Shown here in pieces: positions 52,822-62,001 of a stretch of 64,000 bases of DNA. A program made the position numbers and the translations under genes. Source of the DNA: Chryseobacterium lacus (GTDB lineage: Bacteria > Bacteroidota > Bacteroidia > Flavobacteriales > Weeksellaceae); NCBI RefSeq assembly GCF_003336205.1, contig NZ_QPIE01000001.1, positions 365,685 through 429,684 of the forward strand, read 5' to 3'. Below the pieces are notes generated by a model. The model had not been told where the DNA came from and made no database searches. It worked only from the letters and a program-made list of their open reading frames with translations. Every line of letters starts with the position of its first letter. Positions within the stretch are counted from its first letter, which is position 1.

Positions 52822-53658
52822 TTATTGATTAATATCTTTCGCACATCTGAAACCCAGATTAGCGACTGTATAATTCGCTTTCAAGCTGGATCTGAACGCA
52901 TACCGCATAAAGGCAGCATAGTTCAGAACATCCGTTACACTGGTTGCTGACGCTGCACAAAACAGACCTTTATCGTCCACTTTTCCGTTTCGGGAATCGG
53001 AAGTCGACATGATGGAATTAAAATCATCCGTCCATTCCCAAACCAAATCGAACATATTGTAAACGCCCCAATAATTGGGAGCCGACTGTTTCACGGGATT
53101 TTTCTCCCGGAATTTAACATGATACAGATTAATGATATTTTCGGAATAAGACACTTTATCTCGGGCGTTTGCCAACTCTTCATCGGCCATCGCCACAAAT
53201 TCCCACTCATCTAAAGTAGGGAGTCTTTTACCTGCACTTTTCGCATAAGCCTTGGCTGCAAACCAAGAAACATAGGTAACAGGAGCATCAGGGTTTGCAT
53301 TTTTCGGAAGCGTTTCATCATCCTGCCAATCCTGAAGATAGGTTTCATCTGCAAAAATGGCTTTCACATTGCTGCGTTTCCATTGCGGATTTTTCTTTAC
53401 AAATTCCAGAAATTCTTTGTTCGTTACCTGCCTTTCGTCCAAAAGAAAATTGTTTACTTCCACCAGCGTGCTGTCTTCTCCATAAAAAGGTTGATATTTT
53501 CCGCCTTTTATAGAAACCATGTTTACATCTGTTTGAATTTTAACTAATTCCGAATCTTCTGTAACGGAAGTAATTTCTTGTTGCGAACTGGAATTTTCAC
53601 ATGAAAAAAGAAAAAAGAAACCACCAGCAATCAAAAATATTTTCAAAAGTTTAATCAT
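52822..53658 (-). CDS. SUMF1/FGE-sulfatase domain lipoprotein (NirV-like)
   Basis: 278 residues with a lipoprotein signal (lipobox FFLFSC; Cys about 20). The formylglycine-generating-enzyme-like domain covers residues about 50-278: VSIKGGKYQPFYGED, LDERQVTNKEFLEFV, PVTYVSWFAAKAYAKSAGKR and the terminal NLGFRCAKD. In true sulfatase-activating FGE there are two catalytic cysteines near the end; here only the FCAAS cysteine is visible, and no sulfatase is nearby. In Rhodobacter, NirV next to nirK has this same domain, so a NirV-like accessory role for nitrite reductase fits best. It lies between nirK and the SCO gene. Confidence 0.85.
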   Translation of the reverse strand: MIKLLKIFLIAGGFFFLFSCENSSSQQEITSVTEDSELVKIQTDVNMVSIKGGKYQPFYGEDSTLVEVNNFLLDERQVTNKEFLEFVKKNPQWKRSNVKAIFADETYLQDWQDDETLPKNANPDAPVTYVSWFAAKAYAKSAGKRLPTLDEWEFVAMADEELANARDKVSYSENIINLYHVKFREKNPVKQSAPNYWGVYNMFDLVWEWTDDFNSIMSTSDSRNGKVDDKGLFCAASATSVTDVLNYAAFMRYAFRSSLKANYTVANLGFRCAKDINQ

Positions 53659-53695
53659 AGTTGCTTCTTTTTTCTAAACACAAATGAAGATTTAT

Positions 53696-54733
53696 TTATT
53701 TTACTTTATTATAAACTTTAGGATTTTTTTCACCTGTAACCACCAGTTTTCCGATGGCACCTTTGTGGAATGCTCTGAAAATGGAATGGTCAACAAGGAT
53801 ATATTCTCCAGGTTCTTCTACTTTAAATTCTACGATCACGGCTCCTCCGGCTGGAATAAGCGTGGTTTGTACATTTTCATTTATTTTGCTTCCTCCTTCT
53901 ACATACACACGGTCAAAAATTTCTCCGATAACGTGGAATGATGATGCGAGATTCGGGCCTCCGTTTCCAACAAATAGACGTACTGTTTCGCCCACTTTTG
54001 CCTGAAGTGCGTTTTCGCCCATCAAAGCATTCTTTTTCCCGTTGAATACAACATAGGTTGGTTTTTCATCTACCCCTTTATCCTGATCAAATTCCTGAAA
54101 TCCTTTTTCATCAGTTTTTCCTTTGGTATAGAAATCACCCTGCATAATGTAATATTCGCGATCCACTTTTGGAAGTCCTCCTTCTGGTTCTACGAGAATC
54201 ATTCCATACATCCCGTTGGCAATATGCAAAGCAACAGGAGCTGCCGCACAGTGATAAACATACAGACCCGGATTCAGGGCTTTAAAGGTGAAAATCGCTT
54301 CTTTTCCAGGAGCTACATTGGTTGCTTCGGCACCACCACCAGGACCATTCACAGCGTGAAGATCAATATTGTGCGGCATTACGCTGTTGCTGGCATTTTT
54401 AAGTCGTAACTCAACTTCATCGCCCACTCTTATTCTGATAAAAGTTCCGGGAACGGTATTATTAAAAGTCCAGAATTTATACGTTACACCATCTGCCAGT
54501 TCTTGCTCGATTTCGGTTGCTTCAAGATTGACAATAATTTTCTTGGCACCACGATTTCCTACCGGTTCCTGAACGAATGGCGGAGCGAGAGCTTTCTGGG
54601 TTTCAGGTTCGCCACTTACCTGAATATCCATGGTATTGGTATTTGAGGACGATGCTTCCGAATTTGTTGTGTTTTGCTTGCACGCCTGAAATGTTAATAA
54701 TACAACAGCCAGTGCACCTAAGATTTTTTTCAT
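53696..54733 (-). CDS. nirK: Copper-containing nitrite reductase (NO-forming)
   Basis: 345 residues with a lipobox (LLTFQAC; Cys 18), so it is probably a lipoprotein. It reduces nitrite to nitric oxide. Two cupredoxin domains: the first (about 60-190) holds the type 1 and type 2 copper ligands in [12 protein letters not shown] and [19 protein letters not shown] (Cys, His and Met ligands); the second (about 195-340) supplies the His in [13 protein letters not shown]. It is first in an operon with a NirV-like and a SCO gene, so it has its own accessory genes. A candidate CRP/FNR-type operator lies upstream. No nitric oxide reductase is in the window. Confidence 0.95.
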   Translation of the reverse strand: MKKILGALAVVLLTFQACKQNTTNSEASSSNTNTMDIQVSGEPETQKALAPPFVQEPVGNRGAKKIIVNLEATEIEQELADGVTYKFWTFNNTVPGTFIRIRVGDEVELRLKNASNSVMPHNIDLHAVNGPGGGAEATNVAPGKEAIFTFKALNPGLYVYHCAAAPVALHIANGMYGMILVEPEGGLPKVDREYYIMQGDFYTKGKTDEKGFQEFDQDKGVDEKPTYVVFNGKKNALMGENALQAKVGETVRLFVGNGGPNLASSFHVIGEIFDRVYVEGGSKINENVQTTLIPAGGAVIVEFKVEEPGEYILVDHSIFRAFHKGAIGKLVVTGEKNPKVYNKVK

Positions 54734-54770
54734 ATTAATTTAATTTTTTTATTACGATTTTTAAACAGGA

Positions 54771-54825
54771 CAAAGCTATCCTAATTAATTTATTTCGCGA
54801 AAATTTTGGGTATGAGATATGTCAT
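54771..54825 (-). promoter_or_regulatory. Candidate -7 box and CRP/FNR-type palindrome upstream of nirK
   Basis: CAAAGCTA (54771-54778) reads TAGCTTTG on the minus strand, fitting TAnnTTTG, 38 nt before the nirK start. Further upstream, TGA-N6-TCA, extended to ATGA...TCAT (54812-54825), has the core of CRP/FNR family sites. Its centre is about 44 bases from the -7 box. One of the half-site flanks differs from the FNR consensus TTGAT. Confidence 0.4.
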
Positions 54826-54964
54826 TCACGTTGACCGCGATCTGTGCCGTACAATTCGGTTGAAAGAACCACTACATTTAAATAAAACCAATTAGTTTGA
54901 TAAAATAAATGGTTTGTGAGAAACAGAAACCTGGTTTTTACATCTGAATTGGTTCCGTCAAAAG

Positions 54965-56425
54965 CTAAAATGAATAATTCGGAGCCTCTTGTGTAATGAT
55001 AACATCATGAGGATGACTTTCTTTCAGCCCATTTCCGGTGATCATTACCATTTTGGAATCATTTTGCAAAGCGATAATATCTTTAGCTCCACAATATCCC
55101 ATTCCTGCACGGATTCCTCCAGTAAGTTGGAAAATCACATCTTCAAGTTTACCTTTGTGTGGAACTCTTCCTTCGATACCTTCCGGAACAAATTTCTTCG
55201 CTTCACTTTGGAAATACCTTTCTTTGCCGCCTCTTTTCATGGCAGCGAGGCTTCCCATTCCCTGATAAGATTTGAATTTTCTTCCCTGAAAAATAATTTC
55301 GTCGCCCGGCGCTTCGTCTGTTCCGGCCAAAAGCGATCCCAACATCACTGCACCTGCGCCGCTTGCGATGGCTTTTACAATATCTCCTGAAAGTTTGATG
55401 CCGCCATCTGCGATTACAGCAACATTCTTGGTATTTGCATATTCAAAAACATTATAAATGGCTGAAAGCTGAGGAACACCTACACCGGCAACTACTCTCG
55501 TAGTACAAATAGAACCTGGACCAACACCTACTTTCAGAACATTGGCACCCGCATTAATCAGATCTTTGGCTCCTTCAGCAGTAACAATATTCCCTCCAAC
55601 AATATCGAGATCAGGAAATGAATTTCTTATTTCTTTCACTTTTTCCAGAACTCCTTTGGAATGCCCATGAGCAGAATCTACTGCTATAATATCGACGCCG
55701 GCTTCTACCAGTGCGGCAACCCTTTCCATCGTATCTTCGCCCACGCCTACTCCTGCTCCAACAAAAAGACGCCCGTTTTGGTCCTTATTGGCATTCGGAT
55801 ATTCCAGTTGATTATCAATATCTTTAATGGTAATAAGCCCTACCAAACGATAATCCGCATCTACAATCGGCAGTTTTTCTACGCGGTTTTCCAGAAGGAT
55901 TTTCTTGGCATCTTCGAGTGTGGTATTTTTCCCGGAAGTGATCAAATGATCTTTTGTCATCAGTTCTTCTACCTTCATTTCGAGATTTTCCTGATATTTC
56001 ACATCGCGGTTGGTAATAATTCCGATCAGTTTATTGTCAGGATTTACCACGGGCAGCCCGGAAATTTTAAAACGGGACATCAGCTCTTTTGCTTCTGCCA
56101 GCGTATGATCTTTAGACAACGTCACCGGATCTGCAATCATTCCATTTTCGGAGCGTTTCACTTTATTAACATGAGAAGCTTGCTCCTCTATCGACATATT
56201 TTTATGAATAAAACCCAAACCGCCAACTCGTGCGAGAGCAATAGCCATATCTGCTTCGGTGACGGTATCCATAGCCGCCGAAACGATGGGAACGTTCAAA
56301 GTAATTTTATCGGTAAGTCGGGATTTTAAAGAAACCTGATTGGGTAAAACTTCAGAATATGAAGGAATAAGAAGAACATCATCGAAAGTGATGGCCTGCT
56401 CCGTAATTTTGTTGTGAATAGACAT
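54965..56425 (-). CDS. guaB: Inosine-5'-monophosphate dehydrogenase
   Basis: 486 residues, full length. It oxidises IMP to XMP with NAD in guanine nucleotide synthesis. The barrel has [15 protein letters not shown] (about 14-28) and the catalytic loop [16 protein letters not shown] (Cys about 305), with the flap near [17 protein letters not shown]. Two CBS domains (about 90-205) contain [19 protein letters not shown] and [19 protein letters not shown]. Single gene, with a -7 box at 56440. Confidence 0.97.
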   Translation of the reverse strand: MSIHNKITEQAITFDDVLLIPSYSEVLPNQVSLKSRLTDKITLNVPIVSAAMDTVTEADMAIALARVGGLGFIHKNMSIEEQASHVNKVKRSENGMIADPVTLSKDHTLAEAKELMSRFKISGLPVVNPDNKLIGIITNRDVKYQENLEMKVEELMTKDHLITSGKNTTLEDAKKILLENRVEKLPIVDADYRLVGLITIKDIDNQLEYPNANKDQNGRLFVGAGVGVGEDTMERVAALVEAGVDIIAVDSAHGHSKGVLEKVKEIRNSFPDLDIVGGNIVTAEGAKDLINAGANVLKVGVGPGSICTTRVVAGVGVPQLSAIYNVFEYANTKNVAVIADGGIKLSGDIVKAIASGAGAVMLGSLLAGTDEAPGDEIIFQGRKFKSYQGMGSLAAMKRGGKERYFQSEAKKFVPEGIEGRVPHKGKLEDVIFQLTGGIRAGMGYCGAKDIIALQNDSKMVMITGNGLKESHPHDVIITQEAPNYSF

Positions 56426-56439
56426 CTTTACTTTCTTGA

Positions 56440-56447
56440 CAAAATTA
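56440..56447 (-). promoter_or_regulatory. Candidate -7 box for guaB
   Basis: CAAAATTA on the plus strand reads TAATTTTG on the minus strand, 15 nt before the guaB ATG. Confidence 0.45.
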
Positions 56448-56517
56448 CTGCATTTATTTTGATTTTGAAAATTTTTAATGAAATGCTTTTATCAAAATAT
56501 GTTAGCAAAAACCATTT

Positions 56518-57678
56518 TTAATACTGATTAAAAATATATTCCAGTATTTTTTTGTCCGCTTCCGAGAGTATAATTTTTCTTCTGATCATCGCTTTTTCTG
56601 CTACTTCAATGGCTTTTTCCAATTTAAATTTCTCATCGCCTTTCATGCCGCCCCAACTGAAGTTCTCCACCAGATTCGGAGGAAATCCACTTTTAAAAAT
56701 ATTGGCAGCAAGGCCTACTACTGTCCCGGTATTCAGTTGTGTATTGATGGCTGTTTTCGCATGATCTCCCATGATCAGTCCGGCAAACTGAAGTCCGGTA
56801 TCGGTAAATTTTTTCGATTTATAATTCCAGAGTTTTACTGTAGCGTAATTATTTTTCAGGTTGGATGAATTGGTATCAGCACCCAAATTGCACCATTCGC
56901 CAATGACAGAATTCCCGATAAACCCATCATGACCTTTATTAGAGTACCCAAATATCACAACATTATTCACTTCGCCACCCACTTTGGAATGTGGGCCCAC
57001 CGTTGTTGCGCCATAAATTTTCGCACCCAAATTAAATTTTGAATCTTCGCAAAGTGCAATCGGGCCGCGAAGATGGCAACCCTCCATAATTTCAGCGTTT
57101 TTTCCGATATAGATTTTTCCAGTTTTCGTATTTAAAGTTGAAAATTCAATTTGAGCACCTTCTTCAATAAAAAGATCTTCCGGATTTCCCAAAAATCCGT
57201 TGGTCGAAGATAACGGCTGAGAGGTTCTGCCCTTGGTTAATAATTCAAAATCAAAATCAATCGCTTTATGATTGTATGAAAACAAATCGGTAGGTTGTTT
57301 GAAAAACAGAAGTTCTTCGGTAATATCCGTCATTTTTTCAATCTGGCTCAGTTTGAAATTTTCCATATTTACTTTTGCTGCCAGCAATTCATCCTGATAC
57401 ACCAAAGCTTCTCCTTTGCGAAGGTTTTTTATTTGCTGAAGAACATCCGGTGTTGGCAGAAAATTCGGAACAAGAAACAGGCTTTCTCTTTTTTCAGGTT
57501 TCTGAAATTTTTCCTGCAAGAAATCTTCAGTGAGATAAGAAACTTCATCGATTGTCAACAATTTTTTCCAACGTTCGGAAAAAGTTAAAATTCCGCAGCG
57601 CATTTCGGCGATTGGGCGGGTAAAAGTAAGTGGAAGAAAATCTTCCCAATACTGAGCGTCTGAAAATACAAGCTGCAT
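56518..57678 (-). CDS. GlmU-like protein (nucleotidyltransferase-like N-terminus, left-handed beta-helix C-terminus)
   Basis: 386 residues from the ATG at 57678, where the conserved start MQLVFSDAQYWEDFLPLTFT lies; a longer frame to 57717 has no support. The N-terminal half resembles a sugar-nucleotidyltransferase (NTP_transf_4 group), but I do not see a classic pyrophosphorylase signature G-x-G-T-R-M. The C-terminal half has hexapeptide repeats (YIGKNAEIMEGCHLRGPIAL, GPHSKVGGEVNNVVIFGYSN, VIGEWCNLGADTNSSNLKNN) as in the acetyltransferase part of GlmU. Such proteins are widespread in Bacteroidota; the reaction is unproven and probably concerns UDP-sugar metabolism. Confidence 0.85.
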   Translation of the reverse strand: MQLVFSDAQYWEDFLPLTFTRPIAEMRCGILTFSERWKKLLTIDEVSYLTEDFLQEKFQKPEKRESLFLVPNFLPTPDVLQQIKNLRKGEALVYQDELLAAKVNMENFKLSQIEKMTDITEELLFFKQPTDLFSYNHKAIDFDFELLTKGRTSQPLSSTNGFLGNPEDLFIEEGAQIEFSTLNTKTGKIYIGKNAEIMEGCHLRGPIALCEDSKFNLGAKIYGATTVGPHSKVGGEVNNVVIFGYSNKGHDGFIGNSVIGEWCNLGADTNSSNLKNNYATVKLWNYKSKKFTDTGLQFAGLIMGDHAKTAINTQLNTGTVVGLAANIFKSGFPPNLVENFSWGGMKGDEKFKLEKAIEVAEKAMIRRKIILSEADKKILEYIFNQY

Positions 57679-57729
57679 CCTTCTGAATTTTAAAAATAAA
57701 GTATCTGAAAATAACATTCAAAAATACAA

Positions 57730-57764
57730 CAAAAAAGCCTTTCCTGATTTGGAAAAGGCTTTTA
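57730..57764 (-). terminator. Terminator after rpmE2
   Basis: AAAAGCCTTT (57733-57742) with AAAGGCTTTT (about 57754-57763), loop about 11 nt including inner CC/GG pairs. The minus strand ends in TTTTTTG. Confidence 0.75.
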
Positions 57765-57784
57765 ATTATTCCTGAATACGAAAT

Positions 57785-58036
57785 TTATTTCGCGAATTTC
57801 TTGTATTTGTTCATGAATTTATCTACTCTACCTGCAGTATCTACCAGTTTTAGTTTTCCGGTATAGAATGGGTGAGAAGTGGATGAAATCTCCATTTTGA
57901 TTAATGGATACGTTTCTCCTTCGTATTCGATAGTGTCTTTTGTTTCTGCAGTGGATTTGCAAAGAAACATCTCGTCGTTACTCATGTCTTTGAAAACAAC
58001 AAGTCTATAGTTTTCTGGGTGAATTCCTTTTTTCAT
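57785..58036 (-). CDS. rpmE2: 50S ribosomal protein L31, type B
   Basis: 83 residues. The start [20 protein letters not shown] and the later [13 protein letters not shown] are typical. It is the type B (long) form and lacks the zinc-binding cysteine pairs of type A L31. Single gene with a leader of about 70 nt and a candidate -7 box CAAAATTA (58110-58117; TAATTTTG on the minus strand). Confidence 0.96.
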   Translation of the reverse strand: MKKGIHPENYRLVVFKDMSNDEMFLCKSTAETKDTIEYEGETYPLIKMEISSTSHPFYTGKLKLVDTAGRVDKFMNKYKKFAK

Positions 58037-58183
58037 AATAAAAATTTTTAAAAATAAAAGTTTTGCTTCAGAAATAGTAATGGATATTCCTCTGCTAAAT
58101 TTCAGATGGCAAAATTAATAATTTTTTTTAATATAACAACATGATTTTTAAATTTAAAAACTGAAGGTTACAGCTTTTTTCGT

Positions 58184-58191
58184 TACATTTG
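58184..58191 (+). promoter_or_regulatory. Candidate -7 box for the beta-helix lipoprotein gene
   Basis: TACATTTG fits TAnnTTTG, 25 nt before the ATG at 58217. Confidence 0.45.
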
Positions 58192-58216
58192 AATTCTGTT
58201 TAAATTTTTACTCGCA

Positions 58217-59620
58217 ATGAAATACAAAATACTTCTGGCAGTGCTGTTTTGGGCAGGAATCCTGACTATTTCCTGCAATCGCGATGACATTGATTTTGAT
58301 ACGCCTTCGCAGGAGCTCAGATTTTCCACCGATACTGTTTTTTGTGATACCGTTTACCACCAAGTGCGTTCAGAAACGTACGCCGTAAAGGTATATAATG
58401 ACGAAGACAAGGATATTATGATCCCAAAGATTGAACTGGGCCGAGGCGGAGCGTCTTTATATAGAATTAATATTGACGGTACTTCAGGATTTTCTTTTAC
58501 CAATGTTCCCTTGAGAAAAAAAGACAGTCTGTATATTTTTGTAGAAATTGCACCTACAGCTTCCGGCCCGGAAATGATAGCTGAAGACAGAATTACCTTC
58601 ACCACACCAGCGGCTTCACAACAAGTTACCTTATTTTCAGTAGTTCAGGATGCAGAATTTTTTGTTCAAACCAACACTCCCGGGTCCAATATTTTGACCG
58701 GAAATCACACTTGGAATAACAATAAAGTAAAGCTCATTTACGGAGATCTTTCCCTGGCTCCCGGTGCTACACTGAATGTACAGGCAGGGACGAAAGTTTA
58801 TTTTTTCCGAAACAGCGGAATGAAATTACAGAACGGATCAGCATTGAATATTAACGGAGACCTGAACAGTGAAGTTATTTTTCGCGGAGACAGAAATGAT
58901 CCGCGATATGATACGATTCCTAAAAACTGGAATTCAATCCGAATGGAAGCCGGTTCCATGCTGAATATGAATTATGTCAAAGTATATGGCGGAACTACGG
59001 GAATTGAAATGAAAGAAGCGCAGGCAAACATAAAAAATTCCATTATCCACACCTTTGATGAACATGGAATTATGGCCATCAATTCTGTTATAAATGCTGA
59101 AAACCTGGTGATGAATAATTGTCGATTCTCGGATTTTGGCATCTATAAAGGAGGCTCTTACCATCTCACCCATGTTACTTTAGCCAATTATTGGAATCTC
59201 GGCACCTTAGGAAACGGACAAGCATTATACGCCACCAATGAGTGGACAAATCCTAATGGACAAACGGAAACAGCACCGCTTACATTGAACATCCGGAATT
59301 CTATTCTGTATTCCCGATATCCAAATGCGGTGGATTTCAAGCCTGTTTCCGGACAGTCTTTTCAATATTTAATTCAAAATTCCCTGTTGAAATATGACGC
59401 TTCGGCCGGATTTAATTTTGACGGAAACCCGAATATTGTTGCTTCCCATCAGAATTTGGATCCGGAATTTGAAAATTATTATACCGAGAAACTCAATATG
59501 AGAGTAAAATCTACATCTCCGGCGAGAGGAAAAGGAAATACTTCTGTTGCGGCCACAGTACCTTTGGATCTTCAGAAAATTTCCCGAACTACTAATCCTA
59601 CATTAGGAGCTTATCAATAA
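58217..59620 (+). CDS. Beta-helix-like lipoprotein, function unknown
   Basis: 467 residues. Lipobox LTISC (Cys about 20). The N-terminal part (about 25-160) is Ig-like (TDTVFCDTVYHQVRSETYAV), then repeated strand blocks resembling a right-handed parallel beta-helix (MKLQNGSALNINGDLNSEVI, MLNMNYVKVYGGTTGIEM, ENLVMNNCRFSDFGIYKGG). It ends in PARGKGNTSVAA, like other Bacteroidota proteins with this layout. Surface-exposed lipoprotein is likely; a carbohydrate role is possible but not supported by a catalytic motif I can see. It leads a plus-strand run to 63657 with short gaps. Confidence 0.75.
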   Translation: MKYKILLAVLFWAGILTISCNRDDIDFDTPSQELRFSTDTVFCDTVYHQVRSETYAVKVYNDEDKDIMIPKIELGRGGASLYRINIDGTSGFSFTNVPLRKKDSLYIFVEIAPTASGPEMIAEDRITFTTPAASQQVTLFSVVQDAEFFVQTNTPGSNILTGNHTWNNNKVKLIYGDLSLAPGATLNVQAGTKVYFFRNSGMKLQNGSALNINGDLNSEVIFRGDRNDPRYDTIPKNWNSIRMEAGSMLNMNYVKVYGGTTGIEMKEAQANIKNSIIHTFDEHGIMAINSVINAENLVMNNCRFSDFGIYKGGSYHLTHVTLANYWNLGTLGNGQALYATNEWTNPNGQTETAPLTLNIRNSILYSRYPNAVDFKPVSGQSFQYLIQNSLLKYDASAGFNFDGNPNIVASHQNLDPEFENYYTEKLNMRVKSTSPARGKGNTSVAATVPLDLQKISRTTNPTLGAYQ

Positions 59621-59631
59621 GTTTTTGACTC

Positions 59632-59958
59632 ATGGAAATAACCAGCCTTCAGAAACAAGTAGATGAATGGATAGAAAAAGTGGGTGTCAGGTATTTTAAT
59701 GAACTGACCAATATGGCGATGCTTACAGAAGAAGTAGGAGAAGTCGCTCGCATTATTGCCAGAAGATATGGCGAACAAAGCGAAAAAGAAAATGACAAAA
59801 CGAGGGATTTAGGTGAAGAACTGGCGGATGTGCTTTTTGTTACGCTGTGCTTGGCCAACCAAACGGGAATCGATCTGCAAAAATCTTTTGACCATAAAAT
59901 GAAAATAAAAACCCAACGCGACGCCGAACGTCACAAGAACAATATAAAACTGAAATAA
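59632..59958 (+). CDS. MazG-like nucleotide pyrophosphohydrolase
   Basis: 108 residues, the single-domain MazG type. The metal-binding acid clusters are visible: TEEVGEVARII (E-x2-E around residues 28-31) and LGEELADVLFVT (E-x2-E-x-x-D around 62-68). It should hydrolyse a nucleoside triphosphate to the monophosphate and pyrophosphate, as a house-cleaning enzyme. It starts 11 nt after the lipoprotein gene and ends 6 nt before aroA. Confidence 0.9.
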   Translation: MEITSLQKQVDEWIEKVGVRYFNELTNMAMLTEEVGEVARIIARRYGEQSEKENDKTRDLGEELADVLFVTLCLANQTGIDLQKSFDHKMKIKTQRDAERHKNNIKLK

Positions 59959-59964
59959 AAGTAA

Positions 59965-61194
59965 ATGCTTTTAAAAAAATCCAATTTACTTCATAATAAA
60001 ACAATACAGATCTGCGGTTCGAAAAGTATTTCGAACCGTTTGCTGATCTTGCATTCTCTTTTCAGAAATATTAAAATTGAAAATACTTCCGATGCGCAGG
60101 ATACTTTCCTGCTTCAACAGGCCTTGGAAAGTGAAAAAGATGTTATAGATGTTCATCATGCCGGAACTGCCATGCGTTTCCTGACCGCCTATTTTGCGCA
60201 AAAAGAAGGTCGAAACGTAGTTCTTACGGGTTCCGAAAGAATGTTACAACGCCCCATTAAAGATCTTGTGGAAGCATTGTTGGCCTTAGGAGCTGACATT
60301 CAGTATCTTGGCGTGGAAGGCTATCCTCCGTTGAAAATAACAGGGAAAAAGCTGAATCGGGACGAAGTTGTCATTCCTTCTGGGATTTCCAGTCAGTTTA
60401 TCACCGCATTAATGTTGATTGCACCAAAACTCGAAAATGGCTTAACTATTCATTTAGAAGGGAAAATTACTTCTCGGCCTTACCTCGAAATGACACTGAA
60501 AACTTTGACCAGCATCGGGGTCTCGTATGAATTTGACGGAAGAAGCATTAAAATATCCCCATTGGATTTTGATCAAAAATTATCGAATATTTTTTATTTT
60601 GAGGTGGAGAGCGACTGGTCATCCGCTTCATATTATTACGCAATGGCCGCTATCGGCAGAGGAATTATTAATTTAAGAAACTTTCAGGCGCATTCTTATC
60701 AGGCTGACTCGAGAATCAAAGAAATTTACTGGGATTTTTTTGGTATCAATACGATTTCTGACGCTCAGGAACATCGGATTTCTATATGCCCGGAACCATT
60801 TGTTTTTCCAGAGATTATTAAAATAGATATGAACGACTGCCCGGATATTGTTCAAACGGTGTGTGTAACTGCGGCAGCTTTGCAAATTCCTTTTGAAATT
60901 ACTGGACTCGAAACGTTAAAAATAAAGGAAACTGACAGGCTTCAGGCACTGCACAAAGAACTTCAGAAGATCGGTTGCGAAACGCAAATTACCGAAAACT
61001 CCATTGCTTCAGTACGATTTTTTGAGCCTGAAGAACCTATTTTTATTAAAACTTACAACGATCATCGCATGGCTATGAGCTTTGCGCCTTATTGCCTCAA
61101 GAAAGAAATTACCATTGAGGATGAAAATGTCGTTGAGAAATCTTATCCGAAATTTTGGGAAGATTTAAAGGAGATTCTTGATCCCATAAATTGA
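59965..61194 (+). CDS. aroA: 3-phosphoshikimate 1-carboxyvinyltransferase (EPSP synthase)
   Basis: 409 residues, slightly short but full length for the flavobacterial form. It adds enolpyruvate from PEP to shikimate-3-phosphate in the aromatic pathway. Motifs: ICGSKSISNRLLIL (S3P site, about 16-29), HHAGTAMRFLTAYFA (about 64-78), LTGSERMLQRPIKDLVEALL (about 87-106), PSGISSQFITALML, KETDRLQALHKEL and YNDHRMAMSFA (about 369-379). It lies in a tight run with the MazG-like and SDR genes. Confidence 0.96.
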   Translation: MLLKKSNLLHNKTIQICGSKSISNRLLILHSLFRNIKIENTSDAQDTFLLQQALESEKDVIDVHHAGTAMRFLTAYFAQKEGRNVVLTGSERMLQRPIKDLVEALLALGADIQYLGVEGYPPLKITGKKLNRDEVVIPSGISSQFITALMLIAPKLENGLTIHLEGKITSRPYLEMTLKTLTSIGVSYEFDGRSIKISPLDFDQKLSNIFYFEVESDWSSASYYYAMAAIGRGIINLRNFQAHSYQADSRIKEIYWDFFGINTISDAQEHRISICPEPFVFPEIIKIDMNDCPDIVQTVCVTAAALQIPFEITGLETLKIKETDRLQALHKELQKIGCETQITENSIASVRFFEPEEPIFIKTYNDHRMAMSFAPYCLKKEITIEDENVVEKSYPKFWEDLKEILDPIN

Positions 61195-61200
61195 TTCAAA

Positions 61201-61998
61201 TTGAAAAAAACAATCATTATCACAGGAACATCGTCCGGAATTGGGAAACATCTGGCTGAATATTTTGGCCAAAAGGGGCACCGCGTGTATGGACTTAGCC
61301 GGAAAAATACGGAAAGTGATTATTTTAAAACGATTCCGACAGATATTACCGATGAAAAAGCTGTAGAAAATGCACTTTCTGAAATTTTGCTGTCAGAAAA
61401 AAGAATCGATTTTCTTATCAATAATGCAGGAATGGGGATGGTAGGAGCGGTAGAAGATGCCACGAAAGAAGATATCCGCAAGCTTTTTGATCTGAATCTT
61501 ATAGGAGCTGTGCAGGTAATGAATGCTGTTTTGCCAAAAATGCGCGATCAAAAAGCCGGCAAAATCATTAATATATCCAGTATCGGAAGCGAAATGGGAT
61601 TGCCTTTTCGGGGATTTTATTCCGCTTCCAAAGCTGCTTTAGACAAGGTAACAGAAGCGATTCGATATGAAGTTTCGCCTTGGAATATTGATGTTTGTTC
61701 GCTTCATTTAGGCGATATTAAAACAAAAATTGCCGATCATCGTGTGATGAGTACTGTTTCGGAACCATACAGAAGTACTTTTAATAAAGTATTCGCTTTG
61801 ATGAACTCTCACGTTGACCAAGGAACGGAAACCGCTGAAGTGGCTGAATATATTGAGCGTCTTCTGAATAAAGAAAATTGGAAAGCGCATTATTATTTCG
61901 GGAAGTTTGGGCAACGAATCGGGGTTCCGCTGAAATGGATTTTACCTCAAAAAACATTTGAAAAACTGATGAGAAAATACAATCAATTTTCTTCATGA
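61201..61998 (+). CDS. SDR family oxidoreductase
   Basis: 265 residues starting at the TTG at 61201; there is no ATG in the first hundred codons that would keep the Rossmann fold. The classic short-chain dehydrogenase pattern is complete: TGTSSGIGKHLAEYF (NAD(P) binding), NNAGMG, the catalytic Ser in NISSIGS and Y-x3-K in YSASKAALDK. The substrate is unknown. It follows aroA by 6 nt and precedes the Omp85-like gene by 3 nt. Confidence 0.92.
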   Translation: MKKTIIITGTSSGIGKHLAEYFGQKGHRVYGLSRKNTESDYFKTIPTDITDEKAVENALSEILLSEKRIDFLINNAGMGMVGAVEDATKEDIRKLFDLNLIGAVQVMNAVLPKMRDQKAGKIINISSIGSEMGLPFRGFYSASKAALDKVTEAIRYEVSPWNIDVCSLHLGDIKTKIADHRVMSTVSEPYRSTFNKVFALMNSHVDQGTETAEVAEYIERLLNKENWKAHYYFGKFGQRIGVPLKWILPQKTFEKLMRKYNQFSS

Positions 61999-62001
61999 AT
62001 T

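Noticed and set aside
52822..53658. True formylglycine-generating enzyme for a sulfatase
   Set aside because: No sulfatase gene is nearby, one of the two expected cysteines is not seen, and the nirK context fits a NirV-like protein better.
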